Positions 24,889-33,583 of a stretch of 64,000 nt of DNA are shown here, one piece after another. Under the pieces are notes generated by a model. That model ran no database searches and was not told the DNA's origin. It worked only from the letters and a program-made list of their open reading frames with translations. Position 1 is the first letter of the stretch; every line of letters starts with the position of its first letter. A program made the translations under genes and the position numbers. This DNA is from Elusimicrobiota bacterium (GTDB lineage: Bacteria; Elusimicrobiota; Elusimicrobia; UBA1565; UBA9628): the NCBI GenBank assembly GCA_016212795.1, contig JACRDT010000025.1, forward strand, positions 107,445-171,444, in the 5' to 3' direction.

Positions 24889-26619
24889 CTAGTACCTATA
24901 TTGCACGATGGCATGGCCGGGCCTCTCCATGGACGGGCCCGCGAGCGCCCAGACCCGCTCGTCCGCCGCCGACAGCGCCATCAACGGCTCGGCCGCGGGC
25001 TGCCGCGAGACGGCCCGGAGCTTGCCGTCCTTGAGCTCCAACACCACGAGCTCCCGCGTCTTCGAGTCGGCGACCCAGAGCTTGCCCTTCACGAACGCCA
25101 TGGCCGAGGGCACCATCTCCGTCTCGGCCGGGACCGCCGCGAAATCGGCGGTGTCCCCCTTCTGCCGGTAGATGGCCTGGGTCGCGGCGTCGTAGAGCCA
25201 CAGGGACGTGCCGTCGAAAGCGAGCGCGCAGGGCGCGGGGCCGGGCGCGCGCAGGATGGCCAGGACCTCCTCGGGGCGGCCCGCCCGATGCTTGATGATC
25301 CTGGCCTGCGCCGAATCCAGGGACCACAGGGCCTCCGCGCCGGCGGCCAGCGCCGCCGGCCGGAAGGGCTCCAGCTTCTTGACGGCGAAGCGCTTCAAGA
25401 CGGTCCGCAGGTCGGCCGGATCGAACGACACGATCTCGCCGTCCCACTGCGAGACCCACACGAGCGCGCCGTCGAACGCCAGGCCCGTGGGGTTCTCCAA
25501 CCGGAGCGGTTCGGACGCGACGGCCTTCAGGCGGGGCTTGCCGGCCAATCTCGCCAGGGGCACGGCCGCCAGGCCCACCGCCGCGACCAGGACCAGCGCG
25601 AGGACCTTGCGCCCCGTCACCCGGCGGACGCGGCCGGCCGCGCCGGAGGCCCCGACGGCGTCGAGGATCTTGATGACCGAAGCGAGCCGGGCCGAGGTCT
25701 CCGAGGACTCGCGCAGGTTGTCGTTGATCTTCGACACGAACTCGACGTGCTTCTTCTCCTGGTCGGCGATCTCGGCCTGCCACGACTCGCGCTCCTTGCG
25801 AAGGGCCGCTTCCCAGGACCCGACCTCCTGCCGCTGGGTCTCCCAGGTCGAGCGCTCCCGGTCCCAGAGCTCGCGCCACTGGGAACGCTCCTCCTCCCAG
25901 ATGAGGCTCAGCTCCTTGAAATGCTTCTCGAGATCCGCGACCTTCTTGAGGGCCTGGCCGCGCTCCTTCTCGGTCTCCTCCCTCAGCTGCCGCTCGCGCA
26001 GCAGCTCCGCGAGGGTCTTCTCGAGGGCGTTCTTGGCTTCCTTGAGGCTGCCGGAGAGCTTGTCGGCCTCGCTCCCCTTGCGCGACGCGTCCCCCTCGTG
26101 GCGCTCGGCCCGGGTCTGGAACTCCTTGAGATCGAGGAGATACTGCTGCTCGCGCCGGCTCCACTCCTCCTGGAGCCTGATGAGCCTCGCTCCCTCGGCC
26201 GTGAGCCTGGTCCTCGTGGCGTCCAGGATGTCCTCGAGCGCGCGCCGCTCCGACTCGGACTTGCCGCGGTCCAGCTCCAGCATCTTCATGCCGGCCTCGA
26301 GCTTCGAGCGGGCGTCGATGACCTCGCCGACGATGATGCCCTCTTCGGCGTCGAGCCTGCGGCGAAGCTGGGCGAGCTCGGTCTCGAGCAATTCCTGGCG
26401 CCGCCTGTAGGCCTCGATGGCCTTCTCCTTGGCGTCGAGGAGCTCGGCCCACCCGGCCTCTTTCTGCCGCTGCTGGCGTTTGAACAGGGAAAGCGCGTCG
26501 AGCGTCAGGTCGCTGGTCGGCACGGACTCCATGGAGATGGACGCGAGATCGTGCGCCTGGCTGGCGCCGACCTTGGTCCAGAGCCGCTCGAGTTCGTTGT
26601 GCAGTTCCTCGGGTGTCAT
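24889..26619 (-). CDS. Coiled-coil membrane protein with C-terminal beta-propeller-like domain
   Basis: 576 residues from ATG 26619; upstream in-frame codons fall in a palindromic repeat. Residues about 1-310 are a long charged coiled coil (EERSQWRELWDRERSTWE). One membrane helix follows near 340-360 (ALVLVAAVGLAAVPLA). The remaining 220 residues contain propeller-like repeats (GLAFDGALVWVSQWDGEIVSFD; CALAFDGTSLWLYDAATQAIY; AMAFVKGKLWVADSKTRELV). The topology places the coil in the cytoplasm and the propeller outside. No family name is certain. Confidence 0.6.
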   Translation of the reverse strand: MTPEELHNELERLWTKVGASQAHDLASISMESVPTSDLTLDALSLFKRQQRQKEAGWAELLDAKEKAIEAYRRRQELLETELAQLRRRLDAEEGIIVGEVIDARSKLEAGMKMLELDRGKSESERRALEDILDATRTRLTAEGARLIRLQEEWSRREQQYLLDLKEFQTRAERHEGDASRKGSEADKLSGSLKEAKNALEKTLAELLRERQLREETEKERGQALKKVADLEKHFKELSLIWEEERSQWRELWDRERSTWETQRQEVGSWEAALRKERESWQAEIADQEKKHVEFVSKINDNLRESSETSARLASVIKILDAVGASGAAGRVRRVTGRKVLALVLVAAVGLAAVPLARLAGKPRLKAVASEPLRLENPTGLAFDGALVWVSQWDGEIVSFDPADLRTVLKRFAVKKLEPFRPAALAAGAEALWSLDSAQARIIKHRAGRPEEVLAILRAPGPAPCALAFDGTSLWLYDAATQAIYRQKGDTADFAAVPAETEMVPSAMAFVKGKLWVADSKTRELVVLELKDGKLRAVSRQPAAEPLMALSAADERVWALAGPSMERPGHAIVQYRY

Positions 26620-26639
26620 GTCGCGAGCCTCATGTCGTG

Positions 26640-26694
26640 AGCCTCCCCCCACGGGGGAGGCGAGCATTGAGGGGGGCCAAACTCCGTTTCATTA
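26640..26694 (-). repeat. Palindromic repeat, family A (minus orientation)
   Basis: C-run/G-run, GAGGCGAGCATTGAGGGGGG, CCAAACTCCGTTTCATTAG. It forms an inverted pair with the copies from 26789 across a short spacer containing GTTACAATG. Confidence 0.7.
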
Positions 26695-26764
26695 GAATGC
26701 CCCTGAGTATAGCACCCCCCGCCTGGGATTCAATGGCCAAATTGTTACAATGACGCAGAGGCCG

Positions 26765-26948
26765 GCCTCCCCCGTGGGGGTCATCTTGATGAAACAGCAT
26801 TCGCCCCCCCGCTACTCGCCCCCCCGTACTCGAACCTCCTATACGGGTGGGGAGGCATCCTAATGAAACAGCATTTGCCCCCCCGCTACTCGCCCCCCCG
26901 TGGGGGGGGCGAGTGGTTAGGGGGCGAGTGGTTGGGGGGCGAGTGGCT
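26765..26948 (+). repeat. Tandem palindromic repeats, family A
   Basis: A partial C/G palindrome (26765-26780) is followed by two plus-oriented units from 26789 and 26862, each starting GATGAAACAGCAT or AATGAAACAGCAT. The second continues through GCTACTCGCC, C-run/G-run and three GGCGAGTGG tails. The second unit contains the start codon and first 28 codons of the following gene. Confidence 0.75.
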
Positions 26949-28953
26949 GCCCGTTCTCGTCGGGCTGCTCACCGCGGCGGCCTTCCTGCCCTCGCTCTCC
27001 GGCGGCTTCCTCAACTTCGACGACGAATACCGCTTCCTCAAGAACAAAGCCTACATGGGCCTGGGGTGGACCCAGCTGCGCTGGATCTTCGCCGGCCACT
27101 TCGACACCGGCAACTACGAGCCCTTCACCTGGCTGACGATGGCCGTGGTCCACGCCCTCCGGGGGGTGGACGCGGCGGCCTACCACCTGCCCGGCTACCT
27201 GGCGCACGTCGCCACCGCGGTCTTGTTCTATTTCGTCTCCCTGCGCCTCCTCGCGAGCGCCCTGCCTCCCGGGGAAGGAGAGACGCCGAGGTTCAGGTAC
27301 GCCGCCGCCTTCGCGGCCCTCCTGTTCGGCGCGCACCCGCTGCGCACCGAGGTCGTCGCCTGGCTCTCCGGGCAGCACTACACGCTGGCCGGCGCGTTCT
27401 TCCTGGCCTCCCTCAACCTCTACCTGCGCGCCTTCGACGCCGGCAACCGGGCGGCCCGCGCGGAGCCCGCCCGGGGGGCTCCGCGCCCCTCGGCCTCCCA
27501 TCCGGGGATGGCGTCGCCGGCCTGCTACTGGGGCTCGGCCGCGCTCTTCGCGGTCTCCATCCTGTTCTATCCCATCGGCATGCCGATGCCCGTCATCCTG
27601 CTGATCATCGACGCCTACCCTCTCAGGAGGCTGTCCTGGTCCCGCGCGGCGCCCCCCGCGAGCCCCGTCCTGCGCGAGAAGATACCCTTCCTCTTATTGT
27701 CCCTGGTCGGGTGCGCCTCCATGGTGGCCTCCAGGAAGTCGGCCGACCTCATGGCGCCCATCGAGATGTTCGGCTGGGCCCAGCGCGTGACGCAGACGGG
27801 CTACGGGCTGACGATGTATCTGCTCGAGACGCTCGATCCCGTCCATTTCGAGCCCCACCTCGACATCTTCAAATACGGCTTCGACTTCCTCCAGCCGGCC
27901 TTCGTCGGCTTGAGCGCGGCGTCCGTCGCCTTCACCGTGGCGGCGCTGGCCCTGCGCCGGCGCTGGCCCGGGCTCCTGGCCGTCTGGGCCTGCTATGTCG
28001 CGGCCCTCCTGCCGGTCTCGGGGTTGGCCCAGAGCGGCAACCAGATCATCGCGGACCGCTACACCTACCTGGCGTGCCTGGGCTGGCCGCTCCTCGCCGC
28101 GGCGTCGCTCATCGCCGCCGCGCGGACGCCGGGCCTGCGCCGGCTCAGGCCCTGGGGCGCGGCGGCGGCCGTGGCCGCCGTCGTCGGCCTGGAGGTCCTG
28201 AGCTTCCGCCAGTGCCGGGTCTGGCGCGATTCGGGCTCCTTCTGGACCCACCACCTCCGGCTCAAAGCCGACGACCCGTACTACCTCACCAGCATGGCGG
28301 CGTATCTGGCGGAGATCGGCGACTACGCGATGGCCAGGGATTACCTCCAGCGCAGCCTCAAGATCGACCCCTCCATCTTCTTCACAGAGTACACGCTGGG
28401 CTTCGTGCACTCGAAGATGGGCGACCACGCCCAGGCCTTGAAGTATTTCCATGCCGCGCTCTCCAACCCCCTGAGCCGCAGGCTCAGCATCATCTCCAAC
28501 GCCGTGGGCGCCTCGCTGGCCCAGTTGGGCAGGCATGCCGAGGCCGTCGAGCATCTCGCCAAGGCCGTCGAGATCTCGCCCGACAACGTCGAAGCCCGCT
28601 TCAACCTCGGGATCTCCCTGCTGGAGCTCGGCCGCGTGCCCGAAGCGCTCGGCCAGTTCCGGCAGGCGGCCGAGCTCTACCCCGGCTACTGGGAGGCGCA
28701 TTTCAACGCCGGAACGCTCCTGGCCGGCCAGGGGAGGTTCGACGAGGCCATGCGGCACTACCGCTCGGCGCTGTCCGTCAAGCCGGGCCACCCCGAGGTC
28801 CTCAACAACCTGGGCGTCGCGCTCCTCAAGACCGGGAGGGCCGCCGAGGCCCAGGCCCGCTTCGAGGAGATCCTGCGGTCCCAGCCGGGCCACGCCCGCG
28901 CCCGCTTCAACCTCGCCCGAGCCCGCGCCGCGCAAGGCCGGCCGGCGGACTGA
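26863..28953 (+). CDS. TMTC-like membrane glycosyltransferase with TPRs
   Basis: 696 residues, one of few plus-strand genes. The start ATG and first 28 residues (MKQHLPPRYSPPRGGGEW...) are supplied by a palindromic repeat, with GGAGG 7 nt upstream; a later start is possible. About ten membrane helices follow, with an early acidic motif FLNFDDEYRFLKN and YEPFTWLTM, typical of TMTC/PMT-like (GT-C) enzymes. Residues about 460-690 hold five or more TPRs (for example AVEISPDNVEARFNLGISLLELGR). GT-C enzymes move sugars from a lipid carrier to proteins; the substrate here is unknown. Element C (27455-27493) inserts RAEPARGAPRPS. Confidence 0.75.
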   Translation: MKQHLPPRYSPPRGGGEWLGGEWLGGEWLPVLVGLLTAAAFLPSLSGGFLNFDDEYRFLKNKAYMGLGWTQLRWIFAGHFDTGNYEPFTWLTMAVVHALRGVDAAAYHLPGYLAHVATAVLFYFVSLRLLASALPPGEGETPRFRYAAAFAALLFGAHPLRTEVVAWLSGQHYTLAGAFFLASLNLYLRAFDAGNRAARAEPARGAPRPSASHPGMASPACYWGSAALFAVSILFYPIGMPMPVILLIIDAYPLRRLSWSRAAPPASPVLREKIPFLLLSLVGCASMVASRKSADLMAPIEMFGWAQRVTQTGYGLTMYLLETLDPVHFEPHLDIFKYGFDFLQPAFVGLSAASVAFTVAALALRRRWPGLLAVWACYVAALLPVSGLAQSGNQIIADRYTYLACLGWPLLAAASLIAAARTPGLRRLRPWGAAAAVAAVVGLEVLSFRQCRVWRDSGSFWTHHLRLKADDPYYLTSMAAYLAEIGDYAMARDYLQRSLKIDPSIFFTEYTLGFVHSKMGDHAQALKYFHAALSNPLSRRLSIISNAVGASLAQLGRHAEAVEHLAKAVEISPDNVEARFNLGISLLELGRVPEALGQFRQAAELYPGYWEAHFNAGTLLAGQGRFDEAMRHYRSALSVKPGHPEVLNNLGVALLKTGRAAEAQARFEEILRSQPGHARARFNLARARAAQGRPAD
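27455..27493. repeat. In-gene palindromic element, family C copy 2
   Basis: Palindrome GCGCGGAGCCCGCC / GGGGGGCTCCGCGC, in frame in the TMTC-like gene, encoding RAEPARGAPRPS in the same reading as copy 1. Confidence 0.8.
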
Positions 28954-28954
28954 T

Positions 28955-29078
28955 CCGCCCCCTCGCTACTCGCCCCTGGCCGATTGTAGGACTCGGCCAG
29001 GCCGCGGGGGAGGAGCATCCCCATGAAACGGCATCCGCCCCCTCGCTACTCGCCTCCCCGCGGGGGAGGCGAGTAGTT
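28955..29078 (+). repeat. Two palindromic repeats, subtypes A' and A
   Basis: 28955-29020: GCTACTCGCCC plus an extended stem CTGGCCGA/CTCGGCCAG and a G-run. 29022-29078: GATGAAACGGCAT-like flank, GCTACTCGCCTCCCC, GGGGGAGGCGAGTAG. They fill the whole gap between the convergent genes at 28953 and 29077 and could serve as a bidirectional transcript end. Confidence 0.8.
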
Positions 29079-30414
29079 ACCGCCCGCGCAAGAGCCTGAG
29101 GAGCTCCTGGTTGGCCGCGCTCAGGTCCACGCCCAGGTCCTTGTACTGGCGCAGGAGCTGGCGCACCCTCTCGACCAGCAGGGACTGCGCCGCCCCCGAG
29201 GCCTTGAGCCGCTCGTAGGCCGCCCATTCTAGGGCGAACTTGTCGGCGGGCGAGCGCTCCGCCTCCTTCTTGAGCTTCTGGTAGGAATCGACGGCCTTCA
29301 GATGCCGGTCCTGCATCTCCCGGAGCTTGCTCTTGAGCTCGCGCTCCGAGGAGGACTTCTCCTCCACCTGCCGGCGCAGCCCGTCGACCTGGCGCTTCTG
29401 CTCGTCGAACTCCGCCTCGAACTTCCAGCGCTTGATCTCGCCGGCTTCCAGCGCCCCGGTCAGGTCCTGGCGCAGGCGTTCCTCCTCCTTGAGGAGCTTC
29501 TCGTACTGCCGCTCGGGGCTCGACGCCCCGAACCGGAACAGCATCGAGATGGCGTGGCTCAGCTCGGGCGTCGCGTCGTTCATCGGGACCGTCACCGAAT
29601 AGTCGAACTGCGAGCCGAAAAGCCTCCAGCCGGCGCCGCCGTTCCAGGACCTGAGCCGGTCCCCCAGGCTCAGCCCCGTGCGCACGGCGAACGACCCCCA
29701 GCGGGCGGTCGAGGTCCAGTACTCCAACCCCCCTCCGAGGCTCGACGACGGACGATGGACGGCCGACGGCTCGCGCTTGGTGAAGTCGACCGCCCAGACG
29801 AAGTTCCTGACCGTGTCGGCCAGCCCGACTTTGAAGGTGAAGGGCACGCGGTCCCCCAGAACGCTCGGGCCGTTGATGTTGAGCAGCGAGAGCCCCAACG
29901 AGAGCCTCTCCCCCGTCCTGTAGAAGAAGCCCCAGTCGAAGGCGGGCAAGAGCGAGCTGTCCCCGCCCTTCAGGGCGCGGGTCAGGAACTTCATCGACGC
30001 GCCTATGTTGAGCTGGCTGTCCGTGAAATCCAGGAAGCCGCGGCTGCCGTAGCTGAAGTGGAAGGAGCGGTCCAAGGCGTACTTCTCGTGGTCCGTGTAG
30101 AACCAACCGAAGCCCAAGGTGCCGTTCACGAGTTCCTGGTGGATGGGGATCGCCGCCGCCAGGCTGATCTGGTCCAAGTCGACCTCGCCGGCCGGGATGT
30201 TGCGCGGCCGCAGATAGTTGACGCCGACCTGGGCGTTGTCCAGCTGGCCTAGGGCCGCGGGGTTGAAGGGCAGCGACGACAGGTCGTCATGGACCGCGGT
30301 GAAAGCGCTCCCCATGGCGATGGCCCGCGCGCTGAAGCCCTCCTCCTCAAAGGCGGCGTAGACCTCGGGCGGACCCGCCCATAGGAGGGCCCATGCTGCC
30401 AGTCGAAGGAACAT
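29077..30414 (-). CDS. PorV/PorQ-like barrel with C-terminal coiled coil
   Basis: 445 residues. Signal peptide (MFLRLAAWALLWAGPPEVYA), then GFSARAIAMGSAFTAVHDDLSSLPFNPAALG, the family-typical start of PorV/PorQ/UPF0164-like barrels, and beta-rich sequence to about residue 305. The last 140 residues are a charged coiled coil (QYEKLLKEEERLRQDL...) absent from ordinary family members. It may project into the periplasm and contact other envelope proteins. Both flanks are palindromic repeats. Confidence 0.7.
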   Translation of the reverse strand: MFLRLAAWALLWAGPPEVYAAFEEEGFSARAIAMGSAFTAVHDDLSSLPFNPAALGQLDNAQVGVNYLRPRNIPAGEVDLDQISLAAAIPIHQELVNGTLGFGWFYTDHEKYALDRSFHFSYGSRGFLDFTDSQLNIGASMKFLTRALKGGDSSLLPAFDWGFFYRTGERLSLGLSLLNINGPSVLGDRVPFTFKVGLADTVRNFVWAVDFTKREPSAVHRPSSSLGGGLEYWTSTARWGSFAVRTGLSLGDRLRSWNGGAGWRLFGSQFDYSVTVPMNDATPELSHAISMLFRFGASSPERQYEKLLKEEERLRQDLTGALEAGEIKRWKFEAEFDEQKRQVDGLRRQVEEKSSSERELKSKLREMQDRHLKAVDSYQKLKKEAERSPADKFALEWAAYERLKASGAAQSLLVERVRQLLRQYKDLGVDLSAANQELLRLLRGR

Positions 30415-30450
30415 GGCCCGTCCATTGTAGGATAACCTTGTTGCGAAAAG

Positions 30451-30531
30451 AATTCACTCGACCCTCCCCCGCAGGGGAGGATCAAGTACGGGAGGGTCGA
30501 GTAGTGGGTGGGGCCAATGCCGTTTCATCAG
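30451..30531 (-). repeat. Palindromic repeat, family A (long stem)
   Basis: ACTCGACCCTCCC, inner C/G palindrome, AAGTACGGGAGGGTCGAGT, then GGGGCCAATGCCGTTTCATCAGG. It occupies most of the gap between two minus-strand genes. Confidence 0.75.
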
Positions 30532-30537
30532 GCTGTC

Positions 30538-32424
30538 TCAATCGAGCACGTAATCCTCTGGCGCCATCGAGACGGCATGGAGGAAATGGTTCCTCGCGGC
30601 CTCGACGGCGCGCGGCCCGGTGTCGAAGGACTCGCGTATCAGGCCCGAGAGGTAGCGGGCGTAGGAGAAGGAGAAGAGGACGTCCCGGGAGTAGGAATCG
30701 CGGCTGCGCATCGCCCTGCCCCGGCGCAGGGCGCAGACCTCCCAGGCGGCGGTCTCGGAGTCACTCGCCCCCCCCGCGGGGGGGCGAGTAGCGGGGGGGC
30801 CAATGCCGTCTTTCTTACCAGCATTCGCCGGGAAAGGAGGCTCGGGCAGCACCCGGGCGACCAGCCCCGCCGGCCATGGGTACAACGGGTTGCCCCACAC
30901 CCCGAGTTGGCGCATCCTGGCCGTGCCCAGGCCGACGAGATAGAGAGGACGGCTCTTGTCCCGCCGGGGCGCCCACCCGTCGAACTCCGGGGTGGCGGAG
31001 CCCACGATCTCCCGGTCCCGCGCGGAGCCCGCTTGGGGGGCTCCGCGCCCCTCGGCGAGGGCGCCGGCGGGCCGCACCGCGCGCCGCTGAGCCTCCAGGT
31101 ATTTGAGCGAGAAGAGCGCCGTGTCCCCGGCCACGACCGCCGACGCCCCCTCCGGGATCAGCCTCATGAGGGACCGCCCGTAGTCATAGGCGGCGAGGTC
31201 GTCCCTGTGGTCGACCGCGAGGAAGTGCCCGGCCAGCGACCACGCCCCGCACAGCAAGGCCAGGCAGCAAGCGAGCGGCGCCTCCTCGAGCAGCCACTCC
31301 CCGCGGCGGGCGACCCATGCGACGCCGAAACCCGCCGCGGCGCATGCCGCGATCGCCGGGACGACGAAGGCCGGCTCGAGGACGCTCCGCGCGACCCAGC
31401 CCGAGACGTCGAACCTGGTCGCGAGGAAGTAGACCGGCCCGAACGCCAGGAAGGCCAGCCCCAGGGCGGCCCCCAGCCTCCTGTCCGCCGTCCCCAGCTC
31501 CCACGCGCCCAACGCCGCGAGGACGATGATCGGCGGGCAGAGCGCGGCGAAGAGCCCGAGGCCCAGATGCGCCATCAGCCGCCCGGCCAGCGCCGCGCCG
31601 AACGGCCGGCTGAACGGGCCGAAGAGCTCGAAGATGCCGTAGTCGGCCCGCAGCAGGGTGCGCCAAGCGAGCTCCCCTCCCCCAAGCCGGATCCACACGA
31701 AGGCGTGGAGAGCCAGGCCGAGCGCCAGGTACGGCACCCAGCGCCTCCAGCCGACGCGCTCACGCCGCCACAGCCAGAGGAGGGCCGGCGCCAGGAGGGC
31801 CATGGTCTGATGGTTGACGATCCCGAGCCCGAAGAGGAGAGCGCTCAGCGCCGCCCGCCTGTCGACGCTCGAGCGTTCGCCCGCCCCCTCCGGCGAGCGG
31901 AGAACGTCCTGCGCCTTCGGGGACGGCGGTCCTGACCCGCCAGAGGCGAGCGACAGCAGCCCCACGACCAGGAGCGCGTGCAGGGAGTACACGTCGGCGA
32001 ACAGGCTGAACTTCCAGAGCGGCAAGCTCCAGGCCAACCCCGTCCCGGCCGCCAAGCCGGCCCACGGTCCGGCGGCCCGGCCGACCAGCAGGAACAACGC
32101 CGTCGCCGCCATGGAGCCCCAGAGGGCCGAGAGGACGTTGAGCCTGTAGGCGACGGCGCCCAACGGGAACACGGCGCACCAGGACTTGCCGAGGACCGCG
32201 AAGAGCGGATAGCCCGGCGGGTGGGCCACCCCCGCCGTCGCGGCCGCCAACGCCAGGTCCGCGCCGTCGCGCGGGGCGATCGAAGGGTAGGCGGTGGCGA
32301 CGTACGAGAGGAAGACGGCGAAGAAGAAGGCGGCAATCACTCGCGCCCCCACGGGGGGCGAGTAGTGGGGGGCAGATGCCGTTTTATCAGGGAGTTCCTT
32401 ATGAAACAGAATATGCCCCCCCAC
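30538..32424 (-). CDS. DUF2723 membrane protein (protein O-mannosyltransferase-like)
   Basis: 628 residues from GTG 32424, which overlaps the tsaD stop (TAGTG) and has GGAGGGG upstream. Its first 28 residues are repeat-encoded, and GTG 32340, giving 600 residues, is an alternative. DUF2723 hallmarks are seen: YPSIAPRDGADLALAAATAGVAHPPGYPLF, then about ten membrane helices. DUF2723 proteins belong to the GT-C glycosyltransferase superfamily. Three repeat elements lie inside: family A (30760), family C (31016; AEGRGAPQAGSARD) and a GCGAGCGGAG motif (31885), all keeping the frame open. Confidence 0.78.
   Translation of the reverse strand: MGGHILFHKELPDKTASAPHYSPPVGARVIAAFFFAVFLSYVATAYPSIAPRDGADLALAAATAGVAHPPGYPLFAVLGKSWCAVFPLGAVAYRLNVLSALWGSMAATALFLLVGRAAGPWAGLAAGTGLAWSLPLWKFSLFADVYSLHALLVVGLLSLASGGSGPPSPKAQDVLRSPEGAGERSSVDRRAALSALLFGLGIVNHQTMALLAPALLWLWRRERVGWRRWVPYLALGLALHAFVWIRLGGGELAWRTLLRADYGIFELFGPFSRPFGAALAGRLMAHLGLGLFAALCPPIIVLAALGAWELGTADRRLGAALGLAFLAFGPVYFLATRFDVSGWVARSVLEPAFVVPAIAACAAAGFGVAWVARRGEWLLEEAPLACCLALLCGAWSLAGHFLAVDHRDDLAAYDYGRSLMRLIPEGASAVVAGDTALFSLKYLEAQRRAVRPAGALAEGRGAPQAGSARDREIVGSATPEFDGWAPRRDKSRPLYLVGLGTARMRQLGVWGNPLYPWPAGLVARVLPEPPFPANAGKKDGIGPPATRPPAGGASDSETAAWEVCALRRGRAMRSRDSYSRDVLFSFSYARYLSGLIRESFDTGPRAVEAARNHFLHAVSMAPEDYVLD
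30760..30816 (-). repeat. Palindromic repeat, family A, inside a coding sequence
   Basis: Full copy (CACTCGCC, C-run/G-run, GGCGAGTAG, G-run, CCAATGCCGTC) read in frame as KKDGIGPPATRPPAGGASDS near the C-terminus of the DUF2723 protein. Confidence 0.8.
31016..31075. repeat. In-gene palindromic element, family C copy 3
   Basis: TCCCGCGCGGAGCCCGCTT, GGGGGGCTCCGCGCCCCTCG and a GGGCGCCGGCGGGCC tail. Encodes AEGRGAPQAGSARD on the minus strand, the opposite orientation relative to the gene from copies 1 and 2. Confidence 0.8.
31885..31915. repeat. GCGAGCGGAG motif (family D) in coding sequence
   Basis: CCTCCGGCGAGCGGAGAACG, encoding LRSPEGAGERS in the DUF2723 protein. Related strings are at 37537, 37597 and 51222. 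Confidence 0.5.
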
Positions 32425-32457
32425 TACTCGCCCCTCCGCGGGGGAGGCGAGTGACTA
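32337..32457. repeat. Inverted doublet of palindromic repeats (REPIN-like), copy 1
   Basis: A minus unit (32337-32391) and a plus unit (32401-32457) face each other across GGGAGTTCCTT. The doublet is nearly identical over about 120 bp to that at 52605-52728. Its right half encodes the C-terminus of TsaD and holds the start of the next gene. Confidence 0.82.
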
Positions 32458-33542
32458 CCCCAGCTATGCAGCGGGAGGGAGGGGTCGGGCCGGAACCTGC
32501 GCGGCGAGACGCCGCCCGCGGTCTTGAGCGCCGCCGCGAGGGCCGGGCGAGGAGCCTCCCGCAGGAAGCGGCCCGCCGCATGGGCGATCATCACGCCATT
32601 GTCGGTGCACATGGCCATCGGGGGGATCCAGACGTTCCACCCCCGGGCCGCCAAGGAACCGAATTTCTCCCTCAAGACGCTGTTGGCCGCGACCCCTCCG
32701 CCCACGACGATGTTGCGGGCCTTGACGTGGCGGGCGGCGGCCTCGGTCTTCTGCAGGAGCGTGTCCATCACGGCCTCCTGCAGGGAAGCGCACAGATCGG
32801 CGACCGCGCCCTTGCCGGGGAGGCCGTGCCGCTTGAGGTGGTATCGGACCGCGGTCTTGAGGCCCGAGAAGGAGAAATCCCAGGAGCCGGGCAGCAACGG
32901 CCTGGGAAAGGCGATGGCGGCGGGGTCCCCGGACTTGGCCAGCCGGTCGATGGCCGGCCCCCCGGGATAACCCAGGCCGAGCATCCGGGCGATCTTGTCG
33001 AACGCCTCCCCGGCGGCGTCGTCGCGCGTGCGGCCCAGCACGCGGTAGACCCCCGGCCCCTCCGAGCAGACGAGGTCCGTGTGCCCCCCCGAGACGACCA
33101 GGGCCACGAACGGGAACCGCAGGGGGCGAGGGGGGACGCCGACGCGCCCGTCGAGTTCGGCCGCGAGGATGTGGCCCTCCAGGTGGTTGACCCCGATGAG
33201 GGGACAGCGCATGACCCGCGCCAAGGTCTGGGCGGCGACCTTGCCCACCAGGAGCGACCCCACGAGCCCCGGCCCCCTGGCGAAGGCCACGGCATCGACG
33301 CGGTCCACGCCCGCGCCCTCGAGCGCCCCCCGCACGACCGAGGCGATCTTCTGGAGATGGGCCCGCGAGGCCAGCTCGGGAACGACGCCCTGGAACCGGC
33401 GGTGGAGGGCCACCTGGGAGCTGACGACGCTGGAGAGAACGCGCCCGCCGGCGACGACCGCGGCCGCCGTCTCGTCGCAGGAGGTTTCGATGCCCAAGAC
33501 CAACGGGTCGCGCGAGCGACCCGTTGCGCGCCGTTTCATCAT
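32424..33542 (-). CDS. tsaD: tRNA N6-adenosine threonylcarbamoyltransferase TsaD
   Basis: 372 residues, slightly longer than the usual 340. Transfers threonylcarbamoyl to A37 of ANN-decoding tRNAs, working with TsaB/TsaE (not in window). Seen: LGIETSCDETAAAVV, the metal ligands His120 and His124 in NHLEGH, VSGGHTDLV, GEAFDK, SFSGLKTAV and NIVVGGGVAANS. The basic N-terminal extension (MMKRRATGRSRD) is encoded by a perfect 11-bp palindrome at 33501-33526, and the C-terminal residues SHSPPPRRGE come from a family A repeat. Confidence 0.95.
   Translation of the reverse strand: MMKRRATGRSRDPLVLGIETSCDETAAAVVAGGRVLSSVVSSQVALHRRFQGVVPELASRAHLQKIASVVRGALEGAGVDRVDAVAFARGPGLVGSLLVGKVAAQTLARVMRCPLIGVNHLEGHILAAELDGRVGVPPRPLRFPFVALVVSGGHTDLVCSEGPGVYRVLGRTRDDAAGEAFDKIARMLGLGYPGGPAIDRLAKSGDPAAIAFPRPLLPGSWDFSFSGLKTAVRYHLKRHGLPGKGAVADLCASLQEAVMDTLLQKTEAAARHVKARNIVVGGGVAANSVLREKFGSLAARGWNVWIPPMAMCTDNGVMIAHAAGRFLREAPRPALAAALKTAGGVSPRRFRPDPSLPLHSWGSHSPPPRRGE
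33501..33526. repeat. Perfect palindrome at the start of tsaD
   Basis: CAACGGGTCGC pairs with GCGACCCGTTG around a 4-nt loop. It encodes residues just ahead of the conserved LGIETSCDE. Confidence 0.7.
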
Positions 33543-33583
33543 GCCCTATCCTCAGAGAGCCGGTTCAGGCCGCCATCGCGGCA

